Positions 16,883 through 26,210 are shown, numbered from the stretch's first letter. The stretch: DNA of 64,000 nucleotides from an uncultured Blautia sp. (GCF_934372025.1 NZ_CAKROJ010000005.1:1-64000); one strand, 5' to 3'. Notes: a model not told the origin generated them from the sequence alone. Translations and numbers: made by a program.

Positions 16883-18283
16883 TTAACGATTCAGATATCT
16901 CATACAGTAATCAAAAATCCTCAGATATGTCTCATTCGAATAATGAAGGCCATCATATCTTCCTGAATTATAACGATTACTGATCCAGCCTTTCATCTGA
17001 AGATTTGTACAGGAATTAATATACGTAAATGATTTATTCTTTCCGGTACACAATTTCTGGTAGATCACTCTGTTAAATGTAACAATCTCTTCTTCTGTTC
17101 TGCGTCCGGCTCCTGCCCTCTTCACCATTTCGCTGTTGATCGGATTAACAGAAAGATAATACATCTTGCAATTATATTTTTCCAGTTTCTCTGAAACTCT
17201 TCTCATATAAGGTATATAAGCATTTACATTCTTCAGATCATTTACACCCAGATTAATGATCACAGCCTTTTTCTCGGATTGCGGACGACTTGAAACAGAA
17301 CGGAAAAGCTGTCTGTATGCCGTGCTTTTAAACCAGTCCAGTCCCTGTCTTCCTTTTGCAATAATTTCTACGTTTGAAGGCACAGAAGCCCCTAATGCAA
17401 GTTTCGTATCAACAGTTCTGGAATCACCTACACAATATACCCTGTCATATTTTGTTGGCTGCGTGATCACGGACGGAGCCTTGTCCATACTTTTCCTGAA
17501 GACAACCATATAATATCTTCCACGCTTGGAGGGAATGCGGGCTCCTGATCTGCAATCCGCATTGGACAGTGTACTTTTGCCCTTTGTTTTTGACCATCCG
17601 AGTACCATATCTCCGTTTTTGAGATCCACTATCGGGAACGTTGTTTTCCCGTCTGTATTCTTGACTGTTTTCCAATATGTTCCATCATTTTTATATAATC
17701 TCACACCTGAAGTTGAAATCTTCTGCTGAACCGCATAGAATTTCAGATTACTTTTAACCTTTACTGTTGCGCCTCTTTTCTTTGAGACACTTCCTCCGGC
17801 CTTTGTGGCCCAGCCCTGAAAGCTGTAGTTCCCACTTGAATTGCCCGATGGCATTCTGATACTACTTCCGGCTACAACTGTCTTTCTCAGGCTTTTATAC
17901 TCATTCTTACCATTTGCGGTGTAAAAACGTACCGTATATTCTTTATATAAATTAAGACAGAATTTGATATCATTCTCAATTGCAACCTTTTCGCCTGCAG
18001 AATACTTGTATTCATGTCCGTCATTCTTTGTAACCCAGACAGCCTTATAACCGTTCCGGTTAACCTTTGGCAGCTCGATCACGCTTCCCTTTTCGACTGT
18101 TCTGGAAAGTTTCTGATAATACTCTGATGATGACAGTCCTTTGGCATCTGCAAAAATAACCTTGCATGTTTCCTGCGTATCTGAAGCTGCGGATACTTTC
18201 TGACCGCCGCCAAGCAAACACACAAATGACAGTACAAGCGCAAAAAGAAATGTCCATCTGCATCTGAAGGTAACTTTTTTCAT
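16883..18283 (-). CDS. Secreted SGNH-type hydrolase with beta-repeat N-terminus
   Basis: This 466-aa exported protein has a signal peptide ending near VSAAS (about 33). Two or three segments resemble InlB B-repeat/Listeria-Bacteroides modules (about 40-110, 115-190), with motifs such as YSFQGWATKAGG. A C-terminal SGNH-like esterase domain follows, with GDSRT (286-290) carrying the nucleophile Ser, NLGVND (344-349), and DGLHYS (444-449) with the Asp/His pair. The motif set suggests O-deacetylation or lipase-like action on a surface glycan, but the substrate is unknown. It sits between tagD and glf. Confidence 0.7.
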   Translation of the reverse strand: MKKVTFRCRWTFLFALVLSFVCLLGGGQKVSAASDTQETCKVIFADAKGLSSSEYYQKLSRTVEKGSVIELPKVNRNGYKAVWVTKNDGHEYKYSAGEKVAIENDIKFCLNLYKEYTVRFYTANGKNEYKSLRKTVVAGSSIRMPSGNSSGNYSFQGWATKAGGSVSKKRGATVKVKSNLKFYAVQQKISTSGVRLYKNDGTYWKTVKNTDGKTTFPIVDLKNGDMVLGWSKTKGKSTLSNADCRSGARIPSKRGRYYMVVFRKSMDKAPSVITQPTKYDRVYCVGDSRTVDTKLALGASVPSNVEIIAKGRQGLDWFKSTAYRQLFRSVSSRPQSEKKAVIINLGVNDLKNVNAYIPYMRRVSEKLEKYNCKMYYLSVNPINSEMVKRAGAGRRTEEEIVTFNRVIYQKLCTGKNKSFTYINSCTNLQMKGWISNRYNSGRYDGLHYSNETYLRIFDYCMRYLNR

Positions 18284-18325
18284 ATAGCAACTCCTTATTT
18301 AAACATAACAACTCATAACAAAACA

Positions 18326-18353
18326 ACTCACAGAGTGCAGGCACTCTGTGAGT
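18326..18353 (-). terminator. Terminator after glf
   Basis: A perfect 12-bp stem ACTCACAGAGTG / CACTCTGTGAGT with a 4-nt loop is followed on the minus strand by TTGTTTTG. Confidence 0.75.
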
Positions 18354-18453
18354 CCACTATAACAGTTTTTCTTCTGTGATGCAATCTATTTTTAAATTCT
18401 TTTTCACATTTTCGTCATATTTAGATCGCAGTTTACATGGTTATTCAAAATAT

Positions 18454-19581
18454 TTATGACAGTTCTTTTTCACACATATCCAGTGCAGATGCGATAACTG
18501 CATCCATATCATAATATTTGTATTCCCCAAGACGACCGCCAAATACAATGTTTGTTTCTTTTTCAGCCAGTTCTTTATATTTATTATAAAGAGCGCCGTT
18601 CTTTTCATCATTAACCGGATAGTATGGTTCATCTCCCGGCTTCCATTCTGAACTGAACTCTCGGCTTATCACCGTCTTCGGCAGATCATTTCCTTCGTCA
18701 TCTTTGCCAAATTCAAACCATTTATGTTCGATGATCCTTGTCCATGGAGTCTCTCTGTCTGTATAATTAACTGCCGCATTTCCCTGGAAATTAGGTTTAT
18801 CGAGAAGCTCTGTTTCAAAGCGCACAGAGCGATATTCCAGATAGCCCATCTGATAATCAAAATACGCATCGATCGGACCGGTATAGATCACTTTTTCTGC
18901 AAGTGCATCATACTCTGCCTTTTTCTGCAGATAATCTTCTTCCAGACGAATTTCTATTCCCTCAAGCATATTGGCAACCATCTTTGTATAACCACCAACC
19001 GGAATTCCCTGATACAGTGCATTAAAATAATTATTATCAAAGGTCAGGCGCACCGGAAGTCTCTTGATGATAAATGCCGGAAGATCTTTGCAGTCACGTC
19101 CCCACTGCTTCTCAGTGTAACCTTTGATCAGTTTTTCAAAAATATCTCTTCCAACCAGAGAAATTGCCTGTTCTTCCAGGTTCTTTGGTTCGGTAATCCC
19201 TGCTTCTCTTTTCTGTTCTTCAATCTTTGCTTCTGCTTCTTCCGGAGTTACCACACCCCACATTTTATTGAAGGTATACATATTGAACGGCAGAGAATAC
19301 AATTCCCCATGATAGTTTGCAACCGGACTGTTCGTAAAACGGTTAAATTCCGCAAACTGCGTGATATAATTCCATACTTTCTTATTATTCGTATGGAAAA
19401 TATGTGCGCCATATTTATGAACATGGATTTTCTCAACCTCTTCCGTATATACATTTCCTGCAATATTCGGACGCTTGTCGATCACAAGAACAGATTTTCC
19501 CGCTTTCTTTGCTTCATGCGCAAATACGGCTCCGTATAATCCTGCTCCTACTACTAAATAATCATATTTTTTGTTCATCAT
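18454..19581 (-). CDS. glf: UDP-galactopyranose mutase
   Basis: This 375-aa flavoenzyme interconverts UDP-galactopyranose and UDP-galactofuranose, donor for galactofuranose-containing surface glycans. The FAD-binding YLVVGAGLYGAVFA stands at the N-terminus, GAHIFHTNNKKVW follows, and the active-site Arg regions typical of the family (KGYTEKQWGRD) are present. Length is standard. It is a single gene with its own terminator, near tagD. Confidence 0.95.
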   Translation of the reverse strand: MMNKKYDYLVVGAGLYGAVFAHEAKKAGKSVLVIDKRPNIAGNVYTEEVEKIHVHKYGAHIFHTNNKKVWNYITQFAEFNRFTNSPVANYHGELYSLPFNMYTFNKMWGVVTPEEAEAKIEEQKREAGITEPKNLEEQAISLVGRDIFEKLIKGYTEKQWGRDCKDLPAFIIKRLPVRLTFDNNYFNALYQGIPVGGYTKMVANMLEGIEIRLEEDYLQKKAEYDALAEKVIYTGPIDAYFDYQMGYLEYRSVRFETELLDKPNFQGNAAVNYTDRETPWTRIIEHKWFEFGKDDEGNDLPKTVISREFSSEWKPGDEPYYPVNDEKNGALYNKYKELAEKETNIVFGGRLGEYKYYDMDAVIASALDMCEKELS

Positions 19582-19754
19582 AATTTCTTTCCCTTAGCTT
19601 CTTTTATCACTTATTCTTTAAAAGTACGTTATACTCCAGAAGGATTGTACCACAGTTTCTGCTGCTATTGCAAATTCTTTCCCCGATATCCCATTTGACA
19701 TCCCTCTGTTCCTGTGCTAATCTTCCAGTAAAACTTTTCTTATGGAGTACTCGT

Positions 19755-20636
19755 ATGGACCGAATTCTTAATTACACTATTTCTGCTGCCGACAACGGCA
19801 TGGTCGTACTGGATTTTCTACGCAAGCAGGGATTCTCCAGGCATATTCTCACTGCTATGAAATCAGATAAAGAAGCGCTTTCTGTTAACGGGCAGAAAGC
19901 CGGTGGACGGACCAGCCTCAGCACTGGAGATCATTTCCGCGTCCGCCTTATGGAAACAGTTTCAACAGACGGAATCATTCCAACACCTATGAACATTCCT
20001 GTTCTCTACGAAGATGAAGATATCCTTGTCGTAAACAAACCCGCTGACATGCCTGTCCATCCTTCCATCGGCAATTATACAAACACACTGGCAAACGGCA
20101 TAGCTGCCTATCTTGCATCAAAAGAAGAACTCTGTCCTTTTCGCTGCATCAATCGTCTGGACCGCGATACTTCAGGCGCACTGATTCTTGCAAAAAATGC
20201 TCTGAGTGGCGCCATATTATCTGATCAGATGCGGCACAGAGAGATACATCGTACCTACCTCGCTGTTGTGGAGGGTATCACTTCCGAAAACGGAACAATT
20301 TCAGCACCTATTGCCCGTGTCGATGATTCTGTGATAGAACGTCATGTAGATTTTGAAAAAGGAGAATCTGCTGTTACTCACTACCAGCGACTGGATGTCA
20401 GAAACGGTCATTCTCTTCTTGAAATCCATCTTGAAACAGGACGCACCCATCAGATCCGAGTTCATATGGGATATATCGGACACCCACTTCCTGCCGATTA
20501 TCTGTATCATCCTGTTTATGACACCTTTAAACGCCAGCCACTGCATTCCCTTCAGCTGAGATTCCGGCACCCGCTCACCAAACGCTCCATGTGTGTAATA
20601 GCGCCTGTTCCCGAAGATATCAGCAATGCATTCTGA
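19755..20636 (+). CDS. RluA/RluD-family pseudouridine synthase
   Basis: This 293-aa RNA-modifying enzyme converts uridine to pseudouridine in rRNA or tRNA. An S4-like N-terminal part (about 10-65) precedes the catalytic domain with CINRLDRDTSGALI (the catalytic Asp is in RLDRD) and LETGRTHQIRVHM. The ATG at 19755 is chosen because GGAG lies 7 nt upstream; 29 more codons upstream are open but lack a site. The precise target site (RluA, RluC or RluD type) cannot be settled by eye. Confidence 0.85.
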   Translation: MDRILNYTISAADNGMVVLDFLRKQGFSRHILTAMKSDKEALSVNGQKAGGRTSLSTGDHFRVRLMETVSTDGIIPTPMNIPVLYEDEDILVVNKPADMPVHPSIGNYTNTLANGIAAYLASKEELCPFRCINRLDRDTSGALILAKNALSGAILSDQMRHREIHRTYLAVVEGITSENGTISAPIARVDDSVIERHVDFEKGESAVTHYQRLDVRNGHSLLEIHLETGRTHQIRVHMGYIGHPLPADYLYHPVYDTFKRQPLHSLQLRFRHPLTKRSMCVIAPVPEDISNAF

Positions 20637-20667
20637 TTTACACTTTCAGGACAATAGAATCATTAAA

Positions 20668-20735
20668 CGAACGAAAAACAGCTGTTTTCTCCATCAGAAT
20701 CCTCAGATTCTGTTTCAGAAAAAACAGCTGCTTTT
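20668..20735. terminator. Compound hairpin between convergent genes
   Basis: An inner perfect stem CAGAATC / GATTCTG is flanked by inverted copies of AAACAGCTG, with T-rich sequence on both sides. It is a likely bidirectional terminator for the pseudouridine synthase and coaX. Confidence 0.75.
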
Positions 20736-20738
20736 ATT

Positions 20739-21512
20739 TTATTTATTTTTGTCGTAGATAATCTGCAGACCCTTCAGAAGAAGATCGCCATCCAATATCA
20801 TCTTACGTTTACAATGCGGAGTGATTTTTCTGGACATTCCTCCTGTTGCGATCACCGTAACTTTCTGTCCGAGTTCCTCCTCGATTCTGTCAATGATACC
20901 GTCAACAGCTGCTGCATTTCCGTAAAGGATTCCACTCTTCATACAATCCACTGTATTTTTCCCTATAATTCTTCTGGGCTCCTCAATACTGATACCGCTC
21001 AGCTGTGATGCTCTGGAAGTCAGTGCGTCAAGTGAAATCTGTACCCCCGGCAGGATCATGCCGCCAATATAATGTTTCTTATCATCTACTACAGAAATCG
21101 TAGTCGCCGTACCCATATCAACGATCACCAGAGGAACCGGGTACTGTGCCAGTGCCGCAACTGCATCTGCCACACGGTCTGCTCCCATTTCTCCAGGATT
21201 ATCCAGCATGATATTCAGTCCGGTCTTTACGCCCGGTCCTACAATCATTGCATCCTTCTTGAGAATTTTCTGTACTGCCAGCCTGGCAGCTGATGTGATC
21301 TGCGGCACAACCGATGAAATGATCGCGCCTTCAATATCTGCACGGTTGATATGATGAATATCAAGAATTGTCTTGATATCAATTGCATATTCAAGTTCTG
21401 TTTTTGTACGGATAGTTGATATACGTTCTGTCAGGTATACTTTTTCTTTATCAATACAGCCAACAACAATGTTGGTGTTTCCAATATCAATGGCTAAAAT
21501 CATATTATTCAT
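20739..21512 (-). CDS. coaX: Type III pantothenate kinase
   Basis: This 257-aa CoaX-type kinase phosphorylates pantothenate, the first step to coenzyme A. It has LAIDIGNTNIVVG (phosphate loop) near the N-terminus, PGEMGADRVADAVAA, and IVDMGTATTISVVD. CoaX enzymes are not inhibited by CoA and need a monovalent cation. It is the last gene of coaBC-ECF S component-coaX, so uptake and early CoA steps are co-transcribed. Confidence 0.95.
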   Translation of the reverse strand: MNNMILAIDIGNTNIVVGCIDKEKVYLTERISTIRTKTELEYAIDIKTILDIHHINRADIEGAIISSVVPQITSAARLAVQKILKKDAMIVGPGVKTGLNIMLDNPGEMGADRVADAVAALAQYPVPLVIVDMGTATTISVVDDKKHYIGGMILPGVQISLDALTSRASQLSGISIEEPRRIIGKNTVDCMKSGILYGNAAAVDGIIDRIEEELGQKVTVIATGGMSRKITPHCKRKMILDGDLLLKGLQIIYDKNK

Positions 21513-21532
21513 TCCTGTCTGTTTATGTGCGT

Positions 21533-22174
21533 TTATACAGCTGCATCAGGTTTTACAATCTGGCTCGCCGGGATCAGATGAGCTTTGGAAAGTGCGGTTC
21601 CGACAGCTGCTGTTATGATTGTAGATGAAACCATCTCGCTGATCGCATTAACACCAACCATCAGGCAGCATCCGATAATAATGTTGTGACCACCCATGAG
21701 ATTCTGGATCAGTTCTGTATTTCCAAACATTCCGACAAGTGCTGACATAAAGAACAGCGTATTCAGAAATGCAGAGAAAAATCCGGTAACGGCACAGGAA
21801 ACATAAACGTTGGCTTTTTTGTGCACTGCTCTGTAAATAAATCCGATACAGATTCCGTCAAGAATACGAGGACCAAAACACTGTACAGCAGTCATAAACG
21901 GATTGATCTGAAAAAGTGCGGATCCAAGTGCACTTACTCCACCAATTCCCATTGCCTGCATAAAACTGGTCAGTCCAAAAACAGCTCCTGCGATCGCGCC
22001 GCCTGTCGGTCCGAGAACAACTGCACAGATTGCGACCGGAATCACGTTAAAGGTTACTGCCAGCGGCCCAATGTTAAGATATCCCAACGGTGTATAAGCC
22101 ATCAGGAAAAGGATTCCTGCCATAAGGCCAAGAATGGTCAGCTGTGATGTGGTAAATTTCTTTGTTGCTTTCAT
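21533..22174 (-). CDS. ECF transporter S component, probably for pantothenate
   Basis: This 213-aa integral membrane protein has six hydrophobic segments and the Gly/Pro-rich pattern of energy-coupling-factor substrate-binding subunits (VLGPTGGAIAGAVFGLTSF). It would work with a shared EcfA/A'/T module encoded elsewhere. Position between coaBC and coaX suggests pantothenate as substrate; this is context, not sequence proof. The start at ATG 22174 follows AAGGAGG by 5 nt. Confidence 0.8.
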   Translation of the reverse strand: MKATKKFTTSQLTILGLMAGILFLMAYTPLGYLNIGPLAVTFNVIPVAICAVVLGPTGGAIAGAVFGLTSFMQAMGIGGVSALGSALFQINPFMTAVQCFGPRILDGICIGFIYRAVHKKANVYVSCAVTGFFSAFLNTLFFMSALVGMFGNTELIQNLMGGHNIIIGCCLMVGVNAISEMVSSTIITAAVGTALSKAHLIPASQIVKPDAAV

Positions 22175-22270
22175 AATTTCCTCCTTGTTATCGTTCCCAT
22201 ATACGGGATACAATACGGTGCGGAATTGCGGGGCATCTGATTTTTATTTCCCCGCTTCCTGGTGAACGGG

Positions 22271-23479
22271 TTACACTTCCTCTCTTTCCTTCAGGATAGA
22301 AAGGATTTTATCCAGGATAATATTGGCTGCATCCTCTTTGCTCATAAGCTGGAGTGATACGTCCTCATCCTGTGTAATCAGAGTCAGAACATTGGTATCT
22401 CCCTGGAATCCTGCACCGGCCACTTTGAGATTATTGGCAGCAACCATATCCAGATGTTTTTTACCAAGCTTTGCTCTGGAATTACCAAGCATATTTTGTG
22501 TTTCCATTGAAAATCCGCATAAAAACTGTCCCGGCATCCGATGTTCGCCCAGATATCCCAGAATATCGTCTGTTCTTTCCAGTTCAATACTCATCTGTCC
22601 GTCATGCTTCTTCACTTTATCTTCGTGAACATTTGCCGGACGATAATCTGCTACTGCTGCCGCTTTGATAATAATGTCCTGTTCATAACTTACAGAAGTA
22701 ACTGCATCAAACATTTCTTTTGCAGTCACAACCGGAACAAGCTTCACAAACGGCGGCGGCTCAATTGCACATGGTCCGCTGACCAGCGTTACATCTGCGC
22801 CGCGGAGCATCGCTGCTTTTGCCAAAGCATATCCCATTTTGCCGGAAGAATGATTCGTAATGTAGCGTACAGGATCAATTGCTTCCTGCGTTGGTCCGGC
22901 AGTCACAAGGACTTTACGGCCGACGAGATCCTTTTCTTTTGCAATTTCTCTGAGAATATAGTCCAGAAGCATTTCTGGCTCCGGCATCTTGCCGGCTCCC
23001 GTATCACCACATGCCAGATATCCGCTGGCCGGTTCTATCACTTCATAACCATAATGCTGCAGGATTGCAATGTTATCCTGAACAATTGGATTTTCGTACA
23101 TATTTGTATTCATGGCAGGTGAAACGATTTTTTTGCATTTACATGCCATGATCGTTGTAGTCAGCATATCGTCTGCAATTCCGTGTGCCAGTTTCCCGAT
23201 CACATTTGCACTGGCCGGTGCGATCATTACCACATCTGCCTGCTTTGCAATCGAAACATGTTCTACACTGAATTGAAAATTCCTGTCAAAGGTATCAACC
23301 AGACATTTATTTCCGGTAAGCGTTTCAAACGTAATCGGATTGATAAAATTCGTAGCATTCTCTGTCATCAGCACATGCACCTGTGCATGAAGCTTCTTCA
23401 GTACACTCGCAAGATACGCGATCTTATATGCCGCAATACTTCCGGTTACTCCCAGAAGAACTGTTTTCCCTTTTAACAT
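22271..23479 (-). CDS. coaBC: Bifunctional phosphopantothenoylcysteine decarboxylase / phosphopantothenate-cysteine ligase
   Basis: This 402-aa enzyme couples phosphopantothenate with cysteine (CTP-dependent) and decarboxylates the product to 4'-phosphopantetheine. The N-terminal CoaC flavin domain has GVTGSIAAYK, the VEHVSIAKQAD His region, PAMNTNMYENP and the GDTGAGKMPEPE loop. The CoaB half begins at VLVTAGPTQEAIDPVRYITN. The start at ATG 23479 follows GGAGGAG; a longer frame to 23512 has no site. It leads the CoA operon. Confidence 0.95.
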   Translation of the reverse strand: MLKGKTVLLGVTGSIAAYKIAYLASVLKKLHAQVHVLMTENATNFINPITFETLTGNKCLVDTFDRNFQFSVEHVSIAKQADVVMIAPASANVIGKLAHGIADDMLTTTIMACKCKKIVSPAMNTNMYENPIVQDNIAILQHYGYEVIEPASGYLACGDTGAGKMPEPEMLLDYILREIAKEKDLVGRKVLVTAGPTQEAIDPVRYITNHSSGKMGYALAKAAMLRGADVTLVSGPCAIEPPPFVKLVPVVTAKEMFDAVTSVSYEQDIIIKAAAVADYRPANVHEDKVKKHDGQMSIELERTDDILGYLGEHRMPGQFLCGFSMETQNMLGNSRAKLGKKHLDMVAANNLKVAGAGFQGDTNVLTLITQDEDVSLQLMSKEDAANIILDKILSILKEREEV

Positions 23480-23525
23480 TCTGTTCTCCTCCTTCGACTG
23501 GCAATGCCGCACTTACATCTGTTTT

Positions 23526-23554
23526 ATTATAACAGCCTCTGTTGCAATTGCAAC
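23526..23554 (-). promoter_or_regulatory. Promoter of coaBC operon overlapped by a palindrome
   Basis: Minus strand TTGCAA (23548-23553), 16-bp spacer, TATAAT (23526-23531). The -35 box is inside the perfect 14-bp palindrome GTTGCAATTGCAAC (23541-23554), a plausible operator for an unknown repressor. Confidence 0.55.
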
Positions 23555-23618
23555 GTATTTTTTCAGTGTATGGTTTTTTGTACAGCAAATTTACCGTAAC
23601 TGTTCCCCGGTACTTACG

Positions 23619-23647
23619 TTGACCTACCCCCGGATCTGTACTATAGT
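23619..23647 (+). promoter_or_regulatory. Promoter of mnmM
   Basis: TTGACC (23619-23624), 17-bp spacer, TATAGT (23642-23647), about 30 bp before the ATG. Confidence 0.65.
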
Positions 23648-23677
23648 ATAAGCATAAAAATATAATCGGAGGTCACT

Positions 23678-24241
23678 ATGAAAGCAATTCAGATCACACA
23701 GTGGTGTGCCCGTTTTATCAGAGAGCAGGTACAGCCCGGAGATATCTGTATAGATGCAACCATGGGCAATGGCAATGATACACTCCTTCTCTGCACACTC
23801 TGTGGAGAAAAAGGGCATGTCTTTGCTTTTGATATTCAGAAACAGGCACTTGAAAACACCGCCAGGAGGCTTCAGGAGGCTGCTGTTCCGGACAATTACA
23901 CCTTACTTCTGGAATCCCACACAAATATAGAACACTACGCAGAATCGGGCACTGTCAGCTGCATTACATTTAATCTGGGGTATCTTCCCGGCGGAGATCA
24001 TTCAAAAGCCACACGCGCCGATACCAGTATCGAAGCTCTTTCCAGCGGACTGTCTCTTCTGAAAAAGGGAGGGCTGATATCTCTTTGCATCTACAGTGGC
24101 GGAGATTCCGGTTTTGATGAGCGCGATGCAGTTCTTGACTGGCTGAAGCAGCTGGATCCTCATAAATATCTGGTCATTCGGAGTGACTATTATAATCGTC
24201 CGAACAATCCGCCGATTCCCGTTCTGATCATTCGTCAGTAA
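23678..24241 (+). CDS. mnmM: Class I methyltransferase of the YtqB/MnmM family
   Basis: This 187-aa SAM-dependent enzyme is of the YtqB family, reported in B. subtilis to methylate the nm5s2U34 wobble base of tRNA. CIDATMGNGNDTLLL (about 24-38) is the SAM-binding motif, and FNLGYLPGGDH is the family signature. The C-terminal NNPPIPVLI closes the fold. Family identity is confident; the exact tRNA product rests on the literature for homologues. It is monocistronic, with GGAGG before the ATG. Confidence 0.85.
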   Translation: MKAIQITQWCARFIREQVQPGDICIDATMGNGNDTLLLCTLCGEKGHVFAFDIQKQALENTARRLQEAAVPDNYTLLLESHTNIEHYAESGTVSCITFNLGYLPGGDHSKATRADTSIEALSSGLSLLKKGGLISLCIYSGGDSGFDERDAVLDWLKQLDPHKYLVIRSDYYNRPNNPPIPVLIIRQ

Positions 24242-24249
24242 CATAACAA

Positions 24250-24286
24250 GGACGGAAAACGACCCTGAATCGTCGTCTTTCCGTCC
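24250..24286. terminator. Terminator between mnmM and cyclophilin gene
   Basis: GGACGGAAAACGAC pairs with GTCGTCTTTCCGTCC (one bulge) around an 8-nt loop. It sits between converging genes. Confidence 0.7.
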
Positions 24287-24304
24287 CCATTCTTTCGCAT
24301 TACA

Positions 24305-25051
24305 TCAATCTATAACTTTGATACTCTCAATTACCGGCTGCTCATCGGCTTTGATCGTTCCATTATTATCTGTTGGTTTGGCTTCCTCGCAAATCTTATC
24401 TACGATATCCATTCCCTCTGTTACTGTACCAAAGGCTGCATAATCTCCATCCAGGAAAGTACTGTCAGCCTGCACGATAAAGAACTGTGAGCTTGCACTG
24501 TCCGGATCTGTTGAACGGGCCATGGATATAGTTCCCCTCACATGAGAAATATCATTCTTGACTCCATTACTGGAAAATTCCCCTTTGATAGTTTCACCGG
24601 AGCCTCCGGTTCCATTCCCCTTCGGGTCACCACCCTGCATCATGAACCCGTCCATAATACGCCAGAAAGTAAGTCCGTCATAAAAGCCTTCCTGTGCCAG
24701 TTTGACAAAATTTGTAACTGTAACAGGTGCTGTATCTGCGTCCAGTTCTACCTGAATATCACCATAATCACGGATACTGATGTCTGCATGATGGATTCCG
24801 GTCAGTTCCTGAGTTGTGTCAAGAACTTCCTCTGCTTCTTCTCCATCTGTTCCGTCTGTAAAACCGGCTTCTTCAATCTCTTCTTTACTTGCTTCTTCCT
24901 TCTTTGCAGCTTTGTCGGAAGAAGTTTTATCTTCTGATTTTGTATCAGTAGTTTCTGTTTTTTTATTATCTTCTGTATTGCTGCCGCATCCTGCAAACAT
25001 ACCGGTTGTCAGTATAACTGCAAAAAGCATTGCCAAAACTCTGGATTTCAT
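24305..25051 (-). CDS. Cyclophilin-type peptidyl-prolyl isomerase lipoprotein
   Basis: This 248-aa exported foldase has a signal peptide with lipobox MFAGC, a Lys/Glu/Thr-rich tether (about 25-80), then a cyclophilin domain with LTFWRIMDGFMMQGGDPKGN, SQFFIVQADS and a GTVTEGMDIVDKI tail. It probably folds secreted proteins outside the membrane. The start at ATG 25051 follows AGGAGG; the frame extends upstream without a site. Confidence 0.9.
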   Translation of the reverse strand: MKSRVLAMLFAVILTTGMFAGCGSNTEDNKKTETTDTKSEDKTSSDKAAKKEEASKEEIEEAGFTDGTDGEEAEEVLDTTQELTGIHHADISIRDYGDIQVELDADTAPVTVTNFVKLAQEGFYDGLTFWRIMDGFMMQGGDPKGNGTGGSGETIKGEFSSNGVKNDISHVRGTISMARSTDPDSASSQFFIVQADSTFLDGDYAAFGTVTEGMDIVDKICEEAKPTDNNGTIKADEQPVIESIKVID

Positions 25052-25103
25052 AATCAATTCCTCCTGGATCGTTACCAATTATCGTTACCTGTAAACAGTT
25101 ACC

Positions 25104-25132
25104 AGTGTAACATCCTGATGTCTCAAAGTCAA
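25104..25132 (-). promoter_or_regulatory. Promoter of the cyclophilin gene
   Basis: Minus strand TTGACT (25127-25132), 17-bp spacer, TACACT (25104-25109). Confidence 0.55.
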
Positions 25133-25140
25133 ATCCCGAC

Positions 25141-25169
25141 TTGTAACCAGGTCCGGGCTCTGCTACAAT
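25141..25169 (+). promoter_or_regulatory. Promoter of luxS
   Basis: TTGTAA (25141-25146), 17-bp spacer, TACAAT (25164-25169), about 30 bp before the luxS ATG. Confidence 0.6.
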
Positions 25170-25200
25170 AAAAAATAAAAAAGAAAGGACTTTTATTATC

Positions 25201-25680
25201 ATGAAAAAAATTGCAAGTTTTACCATAGACCACATCAAGCTTCAGCCGGGAATCTATGTTTCCCGCAAGGATTATCTTGGTGATCAGGTGATCACAACCT
25301 TTGATATCCGAATGACTTCCCCAAATGAAGAACCTGTCATGAATACTGCCGAGCTTCACGCAATGGAACATCTGGCAGCCACTTTTCTCCGTAACCATGC
25401 AGAATTTGGCCCAAAAGTCATCTACTGGGGACCTATGGGATGTCGTACAGGAAATTATCTTCTGCTTGCCGGTGATTATGAATCCAAAGACATTGTTCCT
25501 CTCATGACGGAAATGTTTGAATTTATACGTGATTTTGAAGGAGAGATTCCAGGAGCTTCCGCGAAAGACTGCGGAAATTATCTGGATATGAATCCAGGCA
25601 TGGCAAAATATCTTGCAGATAAATATCTGAAAGAGGTTCTTTATGATATCAGACCAGATCGTCTGACCTATCCTGAATAA
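25201..25680 (+). CDS. luxS: S-ribosylhomocysteine lyase LuxS
   Basis: This 159-aa metalloenzyme splits S-ribosylhomocysteine to homocysteine and DPD, the autoinducer-2 precursor. It recycles the SAM by-product. The metal site HAMEH (H53, E56, H57), the catalytic Cys in GPMGCRTG (C81) and the third ligand in DCGNYLDMN (C124) are present. It is monocistronic between its own promoter and a hairpin terminator. Confidence 0.96.
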   Translation: MKKIASFTIDHIKLQPGIYVSRKDYLGDQVITTFDIRMTSPNEEPVMNTAELHAMEHLAATFLRNHAEFGPKVIYWGPMGCRTGNYLLLAGDYESKDIVPLMTEMFEFIRDFEGEIPGASAKDCGNYLDMNPGMAKYLADKYLKEVLYDIRPDRLTYPE

Positions 25681-25698
25681 TAGTTCTCAGAAACAATC

Positions 25699-25726
25699 AG
25701 AGTCCATGGCAAATGCCATGGACTCT
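25699..25726. terminator. Terminator between luxS and SH3 lipoprotein
   Basis: A perfect 12-bp stem AGAGTCCATGGC / GCCATGGACTCT with a 4-nt loop sits between converging genes; T-rich sequence follows on the plus side. Confidence 0.75.
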
Positions 25727-25745
25727 TCTCCTGTTTTCTGAATCT

Positions 25746-26210
25746 CTATTGTGCGGCGGTCTGAGCTGCAGCATCAGCTGTTGCTGCTCCTGCCGGAGCT
25801 TCCGTCGTTACATACTGTGCATTTACGTATCCGGTCTGACCGTCAACGCTTACTTCTACCCACTGTCCGTCTTCACTGACACCTGTACTTGTCAGCTGCT
25901 GTCCGACGCTTGTACCTTTGATGATCTCAGCCTCTGTACTGCAGTCAGAACGAATATTTACGCCCTCAACTGTATAATAAGTTCCGCTTTGTTTTATGAT
26001 ATTCACACCGCTTGCTGTCTGTGCCATCTCCGGTGCCGGTGTAGGTGTTGCCTCCGGTGTTGGAGTTGCTTCCGGTGTTGGTTCTGGAGTTGGTGTTGGA
26101 GTTGCTTCAATCACAGTCACAGTAGAGTCTTCTCCTCCCGTGCTGTATCCGCATCCGGATGCTGCAACAGCCAGTCCGGCCAGCACGATCAGTAATCTGG
26201 ATTTCTTCAT
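25746..26210 (-). CDS. SH3b-domain lipoprotein
   Basis: This 154-aa predicted lipoprotein has a signal peptide with lipobox AASGC (Cys20). A Thr/Pro/Glu repeat tether follows (about 36-62, TPTPEPTPEATPTPEA), then a bacterial SH3 domain (about 75-138, VEGVNIRSDCSTEAE to GYVNAQYV) and an Ala-rich tail. Such domains bind peptidoglycan. Function is probably wall association; no enzyme domain is present. Confidence 0.8.
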   Translation of the reverse strand: MKKSRLLIVLAGLAVAASGCGYSTGGEDSTVTVIEATPTPTPEPTPEATPTPEATPTPAPEMAQTASGVNIIKQSGTYYTVEGVNIRSDCSTEAEIIKGTSVGQQLTSTGVSEDGQWVEVSVDGQTGYVNAQYVTTEAPAGAATADAAAQTAAQ

